64,000 nucleotides of DNA from Meandrina meandrites. Lineage: Eukaryota > Cnidaria > Anthozoa > Scleractinia > Meandrinidae. Location: contig OY855903.1 of assembly GCA_963693305.1 (NCBI GenBank), forward strand, positions 25,497,955-25,561,954, written 5' to 3'. Both the position numbers and the translations under genes were made by a program. Below are positions 20,428 to 29,003 of this stretch, piece after piece; positions within the stretch are counted from its first letter, which is position 1; each line of letters opens with the position of its first letter. The notes beneath the pieces were generated by a model. The model saw nothing but the letters and a program-made list of their open reading frames with translations, was not told where the DNA came from and made no database searches.

Positions 20428-22254
20428 TTTGCACTTGATAGCTTTCTGTTTGTTCTTTCACAAGATCTACTTTAGTCCTGTAGTTTGTTTGAACACCAGC
20501 CGTTTCTCAAGAGACTTATCTTGAATGTTATGTAGTAATTATTATATTCATCAATATGTCGAAGTAGTACATCGCGTGACTGACTCACGTGCCCTCCGGA
20601 AACTGTCTGAGCGATAATTGGCGGTGCATTTCCAAAGCGATTATGTTGCCGTGGTAACTGCTAAGTTATGCATTCACGTCACGTAATTTCAGATACGGTA
20701 GAAAAACAATCTTCTTGAGGTCATATGGGAACACCACACTAAAAAATTAAACGAAAATAAACATGATAAAAATTATTGACGTAAAGCGGTTGAGACAACT
20801 TCGTAAAAGAAAAGAAAATTAAAAGGTTTCACGCGTTCAACAAAAAAGTTGGAAATCATTTTTTCCTGCAATAAAAAAAACAAACTTACACCAAACAGTA
20901 TCACAAAAATAGAAATACATAAATAAAAGAACGTGTGTTACTGAAAATCCTACTATTACCAACAGGATAAACCGCGTTACTGCCTGACTTTCTTGTTTAT
21001 ATTAACAAGCCTTTTTTGGGGGGGTGGGGGGGATCTAATTGACTGTTTTTCTCTTGGCCAAGATCTGTGTAAGTTTGGTTGCCTGTCAGTCTTGAAATTA
21101 CAAAACCGAAATACTTAAGTGGAAGACTTTTTTTACTTAAAGGGCAATATCGTGAGCATCACTTCAAAAAGCAAAAGGTAAAAGACATATTCACGTTAAT
21201 GAAAACCTAAAAATAATGGTCTTGCTTTGCTAAAATGACTATATTAGTCCAGTGAAATAACAAAAGATGTGTTGTCATGAGTCATACAGGCATGAGATTT
21301 TGATCGCATTTGAAAAAGCATCAAAATCCCAGTGATAGCTAGGGCAAAATACATATGATGAGGTAAAATAAGTCACATTATTATTATCAGTCAGGTATAG
21401 TATTAATATCCTGCGATATTGCACATTTGGTTATTTTGTGTTACCTTGTTGCCATGGTAGATGAGGGTACGCTTCTTGTTCTCCAGTTCCTGACGATCTA
21501 AAATCAGTTGGATCGCTGTATACTTTCACTCGCTGTTTGCATTTTGCAGATAAATCACAAGTCACAAAAAAGTGCTTTGCATATATTTTTCTGTTCACTA
21601 GGCAAGCTTCCCAACTGAGAAAAGATCGGAAACAACAAGAAAAAATAAACTTCGCAAGACGGTCTTTTGTTGACAATCTCCATAGTCTGTGAATTGGCGA
21701 AGCTCGTATTTTGCGCAGCACTCGAACTCGGAGTTTTGCTTTGTTGTCTCCGTTCAGTTTTAGGAGAAAATTGCGTTTGTTCGCAGATAGTGTTGTTCTA
21801 CCAGTCTGCGCAGACGAAAGGCGGTAGATAACCTCCTCTTGACTTTTGTCCACTGCGACCAGGACCACTTGCCCTGCATGCTATCGACAGATCAAAACGC
21901 CTACAATCGCAAACAAGATTTGCTGCTCCTTTTGGCGAAGAAAATCTTGTTGTAACAGTAAAATTAAAATCGAGGTTCCGTATAATGCGTTCTGTACCAG
22001 AGATAGTTTAGTCTATTGTGCCCCACCTCCTACAATTTAAGAGTTAATTTCCCCGTTTATGTGCTCAGCTCTCCAGTTATAATTCCCCGTTACAAAGTTT
22101 TATTATTCCACTATTGGCATTTTACCATATTAGGGCAAAAGAACGCGCAAAATAGGCCACGTTATTACACTGTAGAACAGCCCAAAAATACGGACTGAAA
22201 GCGAAGCGACAAAATGGCCGAACCAAACTTTAATTTTTAGTTGAAAAATAAATC
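20428..22254. other. Intergenic between acyltransferase and hairpin repeats
   Basis: No gene supported. A G-run lies at 21017-21031. The 145-codon frame at 21431-21868 (minus) has no recognisable domain. Its strand and sequence could belong to an unrecognised repeat. Confidence 0.35.
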
Positions 22255-22396
22255 CCTTATTCGATGGTTTAACATATAATACGAGCGGACATTTTGCTCA
22301 TTGCTCGTATTTTTCCTCGCCCCTTCGGGGCTCGAAAAAATACTACGCAACTCGCAAAATATCCGCGCGTATTATATGTTAAACCATCGAATAAGG
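22255..22396. repeat. 142-bp near-perfect hairpin element
   Basis: Arms CCTTATTCGATGGTTTAACA... (22255-22297) and its inverted copy (22354-22396) match with about two mismatches. The centre pairs further (TCGCCCC TTC GGGGCTCGA). A foldback MITE or a decayed one. No convincing target duplication. Confidence 0.85.
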
Positions 22397-22576
22397 TGTG
22401 TGTATAAAGCCATAGGTCTAAAGATTTAGTAGTCTAAGATTTTTCCGGAGCAATCGGTTTTTAAAAAACGTTTGGATGCAGAGGACCACGCAACGAAGAA
22501 TAAAACTACTTGATTTGTCTGTTGCCGGATGTCTTGTAAAAGAAATACTCGTACCAGACGTCACATTAAGTGCAGA

Positions 22577-22665
22577 TAAAACCAAATTGATTGCAAGGCT
22601 GGTACTACGACAAAAGGGCAAGATTTATTGGCCGTAGTGCCAGCCTTGCAATCAATTTGGTTTTA
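22577..22665. repeat. 33-bp-arm hairpin with 23-nt loop
   Basis: Arms 22577-22609 and 22633-22665 are inverted copies with a single mismatch (G-U pairable in RNA) around a 23-base loop. No flanking duplication recognised. The size and near-perfect pairing recall a small-RNA precursor, but a short foldback is equally possible. Confidence 0.8.
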
Positions 22666-22667
22666 AT

Positions 22668-23417
22668 CCGTTTTTGTTAGTTATAAATAAATACGGGGAG
22701 TCTACATGATTTTACAGAATTCTAAATCAGCCCTGTTGCACTGAATATGAACATGTGCTTACAAAACAATTCAGATTAAGCCCTGACATCTTCGCTGACT
22801 CACAACCACCCTTCCACGCTTCCGCACGTACGTCACGCACGTCCCACGCATTTGCGTTAGTTTGCGTGCGTGGGCACGGCTCTTTCCGCTGAAACGCGGG
22901 ACTCTAAGCTGCATACGTCAGCTATTTCAGACCTTTTAGCGCATTGTGCTCTTCAACGTGTTTGAGATTTTTTAAAACATATTAGTACAAAGTAAACTTT
23001 TACAAAAATGAAGGAATCGTACCAAATAAACTATCGAAGACAAAGAAAGGCCTAGGTCAAGGCCTTGTTATTCATTTGCGATTGTTGTATCAGCTTCTCA
23101 AAACTGAACAACGAATTTTTGTCCGATATCCCTTTTTGGAAAAATTTCCGCCCCAACTGAGTTACTAGATTATTTTTGCCGGTTTTTACCACCTGAACAC
23201 GTTTATCTTATGACATTTTAACATTTCATGTGGGTTGTTCTACCGTTTTCAAGCCATTCAAAGGAAGTTTCTTTTCATTTCAACATCACTGAGTTTGTAT
23301 TGATGGAATTCTGGATACAACCACTCAAAATGCACTCGCGTGACTCAGCCTTACTGGATGATGAAATATCAGCTAATGAAAACTGAACGATAACTTCTTC
23401 CTTGTATCGGTTTTGGG
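22668..23417. other. Intergenic
   Basis: 22805-22875 is rich in ACGCACGT/GCGTGCGTGGG words. No gene seen. Confidence 0.35.
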
Positions 23418-23817
23418 GATAATTTCGGTTGTTAGTAATCCGCGGAACGACGGAACACGGAACGGCGGAACGACGGAACGAGAAACAGCGGAACGGGATT
23501 TTTTTTCTGTTTTTTCTGTTTTTTTTTTTTAACAAAAAAAACAAAAACAAAAAAGGAAAAGTAAATAAATCTCACAAAATAAAGGGCATGCATATATTCT
23601 TTATCCTTCGAAGTCGATCTAGAGCCAGGTTGTCGAGTTCATTTTGAGTGAGGATTTCAAGGAGAAGCGTGACTGCCCTTCGGACTTGCTCGCCCCAATC
23701 GAGACAATGAAATGTACAATGTTGAAGCAAGTTAAAAAAGCCGTTGACAAAAAAAACAATAGAAAGGCCTCAAAAGTTACTATTTCGTAAGAAAAAAACA
23801 AAGAACAGAAATGAAAA

Positions 23818-23935
23818 GCCCACAACAAGGGGTATTTTCAGTTGGTCACCCATCCAAGTACTAACCCCGCCCAACAGGGCTTAACTTCAGCGATCGGCCA
23901 AGAACCGCTGCTTTCCATGTGGTATCAGATAGCGC
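23818..23935 (-). pseudogene. 5S rRNA-like sequence, left TIR copy
   Basis: 118 bp. The minus strand reads like a 5S gene, with GAAGTTAAGC, a TTAGTACTTGGATGGGTGAC box C, and a T-run downstream. The 5' stem is poorly paired with the 3' end, so a functional 5S is unlikely. It mirrors the copy at 24321-24438 because both lie in the TIRs. Confidence 0.82.
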
Positions 23936-24170
23936 GTAAATCAGCTAACGAAAGTCCACTTTCGGCAACGAAAGTGCCAAATTGTTTAAAAGATCTACCG
24001 GTATTTCTTGTTCTCTATTTGCATGACTCTGGTAACAACCTTCCTTTAATGGTTTACAAATTTCGGTATTCCGGCCGTTAACCCGGGTTCATTCTATACT
24101 GCCGCAAGACAAATTTCCGGTCCTGTTGGTGTCCAGCGTTCTCGTTAGCCGGTCAAAATTGTTGCGCAAG

Positions 24171-24260
24171 ATGTCCTCCAAGGATAAGGAAGTTCTTATT
24201 TTTTCAAAATGGAGTGCTAAGGATCAAACAAAAAAAATCGCAGAAATTTACAATTCCTGA
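24171..24260 (+). CDS. 29-codon frame in the spacer of the foldback element
   Basis: ATG at 24171 to TGA at 24258-24260, a Lys-rich peptide starting MSSKDKEV. It could be a piece of a captured exon, or chance. No splice sites tested well. Confidence 0.15.
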   Translation: MSSKDKEVLIFSKWSAKDQTKKIAEIYNS

Positions 24261-24320
24261 AGATGAGGCGCCTATAAGGCACTTTCGTTGCCGAAATTGG
24301 ACTTTCGTTAGCTGATTTAC

Positions 24321-24438
24321 GCGCTATCTGATACCACATGGAAAGCAACGGTTCTTGTCCGATCGCTGAAGTTAAGCCCTGTTGGGCGGGGTTAGTACTT
24401 GGATGGGTGACCAACTGAAAATACCCCTTGTTGTGGGC
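24321..24438 (+). pseudogene. 5S rRNA-like sequence, right TIR copy
   Basis: Starts GCGCTATCTGATACCAC and ends GTTGTGGGC. The internal promoter region includes GAAGTTAAGC and box C TTAGTACTTGGATGGGTGAC (24392-24411), close to the metazoan consensus. A T7 run follows at 24455. The retained pol III control region means it might still be transcribed. Confidence 0.82.
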
Positions 24439-24563
24439 ATTTCATTTCTCTTCCTTTTTTTCTTACTAAATAAGTAACTTTTCAGGCCCTTCTATTTTTT
24501 TTTTGTCAACGGCTTTTCTGACTTGCTTCGACTTTGTACGTTTCATTGTCTCGATTGGGGCAA

Positions 24564-24964
24564 GGCCATCCCCTTTTTTTTCTCTGTTTAGCGTCGTCCG
24601 ACCGACCCAGATTTTCGCGTTTTCAAAAAAAAAAAAAAACAAAAAAAAAAGTTTTGTAGAAGGCAATGACACATTATTTCAAACAAATATCACTTTAATC
24701 CGAAACATAGGCAATTTCTTGCCCTACAGTTTTGGTCGTTCATCCTTTTTGCGCTGTTCTCGCTTGAATTTAACCACGACGTCGATTTTTCCTTCTTCCA
24801 TTGCCGCCATGTTGACTTTATAACCACGTCTTGTTGTTTCCAGGCTCCACGGATATTACGCTGAGATACCGGGCCTCCTAGTTTCTTTTTTTTTCTTTTC
24901 CGACCGACCGACCCAAAAACAGAAAACGCATTCGACAGTAAACGAAAAAAAAAAAGGGATGGCC
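24564..24964. mobile_element. Nested MITE with 3-bp TSD inside the right TIR
   Basis: Ends are inverted copies GGCCATCCC + T-run, followed by similar blocks with GACCGACCCA. CAA flanks both sides (24561-24563, 24965-24967). The left arm of the host element keeps the empty site (GGGGCGAGCAAGTCC on the minus strand), which shows both the insertion and the duplication directly. Confidence 0.88.
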
Positions 24965-25116
24965 CAAGCAAGTCCGAAGGGCAGTCACGCTTCTCGAAAT
25001 CCTCACTCGAAATAAACTCGACAACTTGGCTCTAGATCGACCTCAAAGGATAAAGAATATATGCATGCCCTTTATTTTGTGAGATATATTTACTGTTTGT
25101 TTGTTGTTGTTTTTTT

Positions 25117-25149
<33 letters not shown>

Positions 25150-25249
25150 AGAAAAAAAATCCCGTTCCGCTGTTTCTCGTTCCGTCGTTCCGCCGTTCCG
25201 TCGTTCCGCCGTTCCGTCGTTCCACGGATTACTAACAACCGATAATTTC

Positions 25250-25936
25250 ACTTAAACTGGGTTATTTCGATCCGGCTTTTACCATACGTACACTTCTATT
25301 CAAGGGCTTCTTAACATTTGCTTTAGGTTCTTTAACCGTAGCCTTTCCAAACCATACAGTGTTTCAATTTCAATTTTATTCGATGGAATGCTGGAGAGAA
25401 TTCCAGAAAATTCCATTGCGTGACTTTGCGACATCACGCTATTTTTAGGCCATTTACACAAAAGCCGAAACTGGCCTCATATCGCGTGACCTTTGGAAAC
25501 CCTTTGAATTGCTTGTGACGTCTGCTATTATTTGTCAAGTGATATCATCACTTTTTCGATGTTACTTTTTCCCCTCTGAAAACTTTTGAAAACCCACAAA
25601 TGTTTTGTTAGGTAACCGTGCGGGGGTGCTAAATGGCCAAAATTGAACATGATTGAACAGGGATTAAAAGGATTAAAAAAAGGTATATTTATACTACGCT
25701 GACAGCTATCCGTGCCACCAAACAAATATTTTTATGGTTTTCATAAGATTTCGTCATAGCACATAGGATAAGCTAAGTAAGTGATTCGAGTTTGGTTTCA
25801 GCTCAAGAGATGAATCGCCTAATTTGGCGTGACCGAGCCTTTCTGGTGACGCACATGCAGACAGCGGGTAGTTTGCGATTGTTTACCATAACAAATGCGA
25901 TTGGCTATGTACTTCAACATCACTAACGTCGCATGC
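25250..25936. other. 5' flank of the anchored acyltransferase
   Basis: No gene or repeat ends recognised. Confidence 0.35.
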
Positions 25937-25944
25937 TATAAAAT
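25937..25944 (+). promoter_or_regulatory. TATA box of the anchored acyltransferase gene
   Basis: TATAAAAT lies 92-99 bases before the ATG at 26036. It would give a transcript start near 25970. Confidence 0.55.
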
Positions 25945-26035
25945 ACCGGTAGTCAATCGACCTTTCAGTCACTTTGCGCAAGTTGTCCGAGAAAACGTTC
26001 AGAATCGAAAGACGCTAAGCTTCTAAGCCATAAGA

Positions 26036-27547
26036 ATGTTGGCACCCTATTTAGCTTTAGTCATTTGTCTTGTGGTCGTGGCAGCCTTGATTGCTTTTAT
26101 GATTCACATGAAGAGAAAAAGTAACGCCGATTTTACTGTTCATCGGTTGCATAACGGCAGACAATCGAGACGTCTGGGCTTGTTGGAACAAGTGTTGCTC
26201 GAAAGAGCAAGAGTGAATCACTGGGGAACTGTTACTTCTGTTTTGCTGTTGGATTCTAAGGAAAAACTAAATCACGAACATCTCAGAAAAGCGCTCAGTC
26301 TTCTTCCCAAGCGGTTTCCTTTATTGCGAATGCGAGTCAACGAGAGCGGCAGTGAAGCATGCTTTGAGGAAATGGACAACCCTGATACAGTCGACTTCCA
26401 AGTATTAGACGGGATAACGGCTGATAAATGGGAGGAAGGCTTTGAGGAAGAAATAAACGGTGCTTTATTCAACACTTCAACAGGTCCTTTGTGGCGCGTC
26501 AGGCTACTGAAGGAAACATTAGTTGATGGAAAATTGCGAAATGGGTTGGTATTCACATTCCAACATGTTATCTGCGACGCGCTTTCCATCTTTGAACTTC
26601 AAAAAACGCTGATGGAATACTTGACTTCCCTTCATGATGGTGAGGAATTTGGCGTTGAAACCTTGCCATTCAAACCTCCTGTTGAATTACTGATGTCAGA
26701 TCTGGCTAAACCCAGCATCTTGGAGAGATTGTTGTTTTCAAGTTTCTTTGCCCTCCAGCGAGTTAAAACATTCTTCGTCAAACCAAAGAATTCGTATCTT
26801 TCAGTTTATCCACCTGTTGCTAATTCGCACCCACTGGTATCGAAGAGAACCTGCCTTCTGAGTCGCACCCTGTCTGAAGACGAAACCAAGCAGTTAATAA
26901 AGAACTGTAAGGCGAACAAGTGCACAGTACACGGAGCCATTACCGCCTCCACGCATCTCGCGATCGCGCGAATTCTTCAGCAGAAACAACAAGATTCCAA
27001 CACGCCAGTGTCCGTGGACTCATCCTACTCGATCAGTCTTCGAAAAGATTGCCAACCAAAAGTGACCAACGACGTGTTTGGAGCCTATGTCAGTGCGAGT
27101 ACATTGTCTATGCCAGTGCCCTTGGTTGATCCCAATAACGAACAAGGATTTTGGAACTTTGCACGCGCGTGTACTCGCGAGGTCCACGCACAGCTGGATT
27201 CCGGTAAACACAGGAACCTTATTAAGTTTTATCAATGCATCGACGTTCCATCATACTGTAAAATGTCCGGATATAAACACAATGAAGGTCGTAGAAGCCA
27301 AATATTAAATATCAACAATTACGGTGCCCAGGAAACAAATCTGAGCGAGAAGACTCCATTCAAGTTTGCCGGATTGTACTTTGGTGTACAAGAAACAGAA
27401 ACCGGTCCTACATTCGGAAACAACATCCTCACTGTAGATGGCAAGCTGTACTGGGCTGTGGAGTATTTTCCACATGTCACCACTAAAACACAAACAGAAG
27501 ATTTCACTGACCTGTCTTTGCAAATTTTGAAAGACGCTTGTGTGTAA
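26036..27547 (+). CDS. HxxxD-type acyltransferase, membrane-anchored paralog
   Basis: Single-exon frame of 503 aa. Residues 5-23 are a hydrophobic segment (LALVICLVVVAALIAF) followed by basic MKRK, so it is probably a type of N-terminal anchor with the enzyme facing the cytosol. The catalytic motif is H177-V-I-C-D181. The rest aligns without large gaps to the 482-aa paralog, which lacks the anchor. The two genes point away from each other across about 5.6 kb. Compared with that paralog, the 212 bp at 26290-26501 are nearly identical (1 mismatch), while the sequence before and after differs by roughly 10 to 30 percent by eye. Reaction: acyl transfer from a CoA or carrier thioester to an alcohol or amine, by family. 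Substrate unknown. Confidence 0.92.
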   Translation: MLAPYLALVICLVVVAALIAFMIHMKRKSNADFTVHRLHNGRQSRRLGLLEQVLLERARVNHWGTVTSVLLLDSKEKLNHEHLRKALSLLPKRFPLLRMRVNESGSEACFEEMDNPDTVDFQVLDGITADKWEEGFEEEINGALFNTSTGPLWRVRLLKETLVDGKLRNGLVFTFQHVICDALSIFELQKTLMEYLTSLHDGEEFGVETLPFKPPVELLMSDLAKPSILERLLFSSFFALQRVKTFFVKPKNSYLSVYPPVANSHPLVSKRTCLLSRTLSEDETKQLIKNCKANKCTVHGAITASTHLAIARILQQKQQDSNTPVSVDSSYSISLRKDCQPKVTNDVFGAYVSASTLSMPVPLVDPNNEQGFWNFARACTREVHAQLDSGKHRNLIKFYQCIDVPSYCKMSGYKHNEGRRSQILNINNYGAQETNLSEKTPFKFAGLYFGVQETETGPTFGNNILTVDGKLYWAVEYFPHVTTKTQTEDFTDLSLQILKDACV

Positions 27548-27900
27548 TAATGGACTTAAGGACTATAAACAGGTCTCGTTCATAATTACTTCGTCTGGTT
27601 AAATTTTATTTGACTGTAAATAGAATTTATTTATTATTTGTTTTCGCAGTTTTATTTTATAATGATTAGTGTAAGATATAGTTAGATGAGGCTGTAATAT
27701 CGAACAATAATGTGTAATAGAACAATAATGTGTAATAATGGACTTAAGGACTATAAACAGGTCTCGTTCATCATTACTTCGTCTGGTAAAAGTTTTTGCC
27801 TGTAAATAGAATTTATTTATTATTTATTTTCGCACTTTTATTTTATAATGATTAGTGTAAGATATATGTAGAACAGGTTGTAATATAGAACACAAAATTA
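27541..27900 (+). repeat. 188-bp tandem duplication across the stop codon and 3' UTR
   Basis: The segment starting TGTGTAATAATGGACTTAAG occurs at 27541 and again at 27729, and the following bases match with few changes up to about 27890. The first copy includes the acyltransferase stop codon; the second is wholly in the 3' flank. Confidence 0.9.
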
Positions 27901-29003
27901 AAGCACAATTGCTCTAATGGTTTTGTTTGCTTGTTTTTTTTTTTCCGTGTTCCCTAAAAGTATTTCTTCGATTTTAGTGTTCCCTGCCCCCCTAAAAAAG
28001 GCTTTTGTTCCCACGTTCCGTTTTATTTTCCTTCGTTCCCATGTTCCCAAAAAGTTAATGGCCTTGTTATTTTGTTCCCTGAAATCCCTGGGAGGGGCTC
28101 GCATGTGCACTGAACATTTATAACAAGGATGTTGTTTTTTTTCGACCGAACAGATGTGATTTCGTTAAAGCACTTTTCCCGCGCTTATCACCAGTTGCAT
28201 ATCTTGGGTTTTACTTGCATAATATGCCACATATTTAGTCGTATTTTAAGGACAAATACATTTTATTGAACGCCTTGGAAAGTAAAATGTCAGGTAAACA
28301 GGCTGTGAACTCCTTTATTGGAAAAGGTGTATTCACAAAGTACTGCACTGTTCAGTCAGTTCTTTGCTGAACGGTTGTACTCAAAAGATCAGTGGATAAG
28401 TTAATTCCTTCAAGATTTAATCAGACCATACATACAGCAGGGCAGGAATATTATTCATTTGACGTGGGTCGATTTTGCACTGAGGCGTTAATTTTGATAA
28501 ACGCACACAGTGCATAATATTGATAAACGCATACAGCGATTTCATGCAATATGCACGGCAAAATGTTTGGTTTACCACAAAATCAAGAACCGTGATAACA
28601 AGTTGTGTTGGTTGTCCAACTTTGAGAACGACTTTACACAGCAGCGATGTCTTGAAATAAGGAAAAAGTTCTCTCGTGCATTTAACGCCATTAGACAAAT
28701 GCACTTAGGAGGAACTTTTGTTTCGTCATTTGGTAATTACCAAGAAACGACCATTTATTTGACAGAAAACCAATCTCTGACTTCAAAAATCCCAAAGATT
28801 TGCAGGAACTGTTAACCTGGTTTGATAAGGCTCAACTCCAGATATTTTATTCTGGCTTTTAGTGCGAAGATTGCGTGATTCACTTGGCGTGACACCGTAC
28901 GGACATTCACACTGGAGTCACGCGAGGTTTCCCGCCAACCTCTTTTCCATTCTCTCTCACTTCAAGAAGGCAATATTTAGCACAAAGCAATAAATCCCTC
29001 TTG
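27901..29003. other. Intergenic between acyltransferase and TBC1D20
   Basis: 27940-28090 is rich in GTTCCC words (see the GGGAAC patches at 2.6 and 4.0 kb). The frame at 28510-28815 is not recognised. No defined elements. Confidence 0.35.

Larger units (their letters stand above)
23427..25240. mobile_element. Foldback transposon with 9-bp TSD, carrying 5S-like DNA in both TIRs (MULE-like)
   Basis: Outer ends are inverted copies GGTTGTTAGTAATCC, flanked by identical GATAATTTC at 23418-23426 and 25241-25249, a perfect 9-bp duplication. TIRs extend inward to about 23977 (left) and from about 24278 (right), leaving a 300-bp spacer. From outside inward each arm has a tandem CGGAACGA-type array, A/T-runs, a shared block with ATGCATATATTC, and a 5S rRNA-like copy. 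The right arm is longer because another element is inserted at 24564-24964. A 9-bp duplication with long TIRs and captured host sequence is typical of Mutator-like elements. No transposase is present. Confidence 0.88.

Noticed and set aside
21431..21868. 145-aa minus-strand frame
   Set aside because: No domain or promoter seen and basic, irregular composition. Could be part of a repeat; not enough to call a gene.
23818..24438. Functional 5S rRNA genes
   Set aside because: Internal control region is kept, but terminal stem pairing is poor and both copies lie in transposon arms. Called 5S-derived pseudogenes.
25061..25255. Plus- and minus-strand frames with poly-Lys and poly-Phe
   Set aside because: They are translations of the A/T-run and CGGAACGA array in the foldback element.
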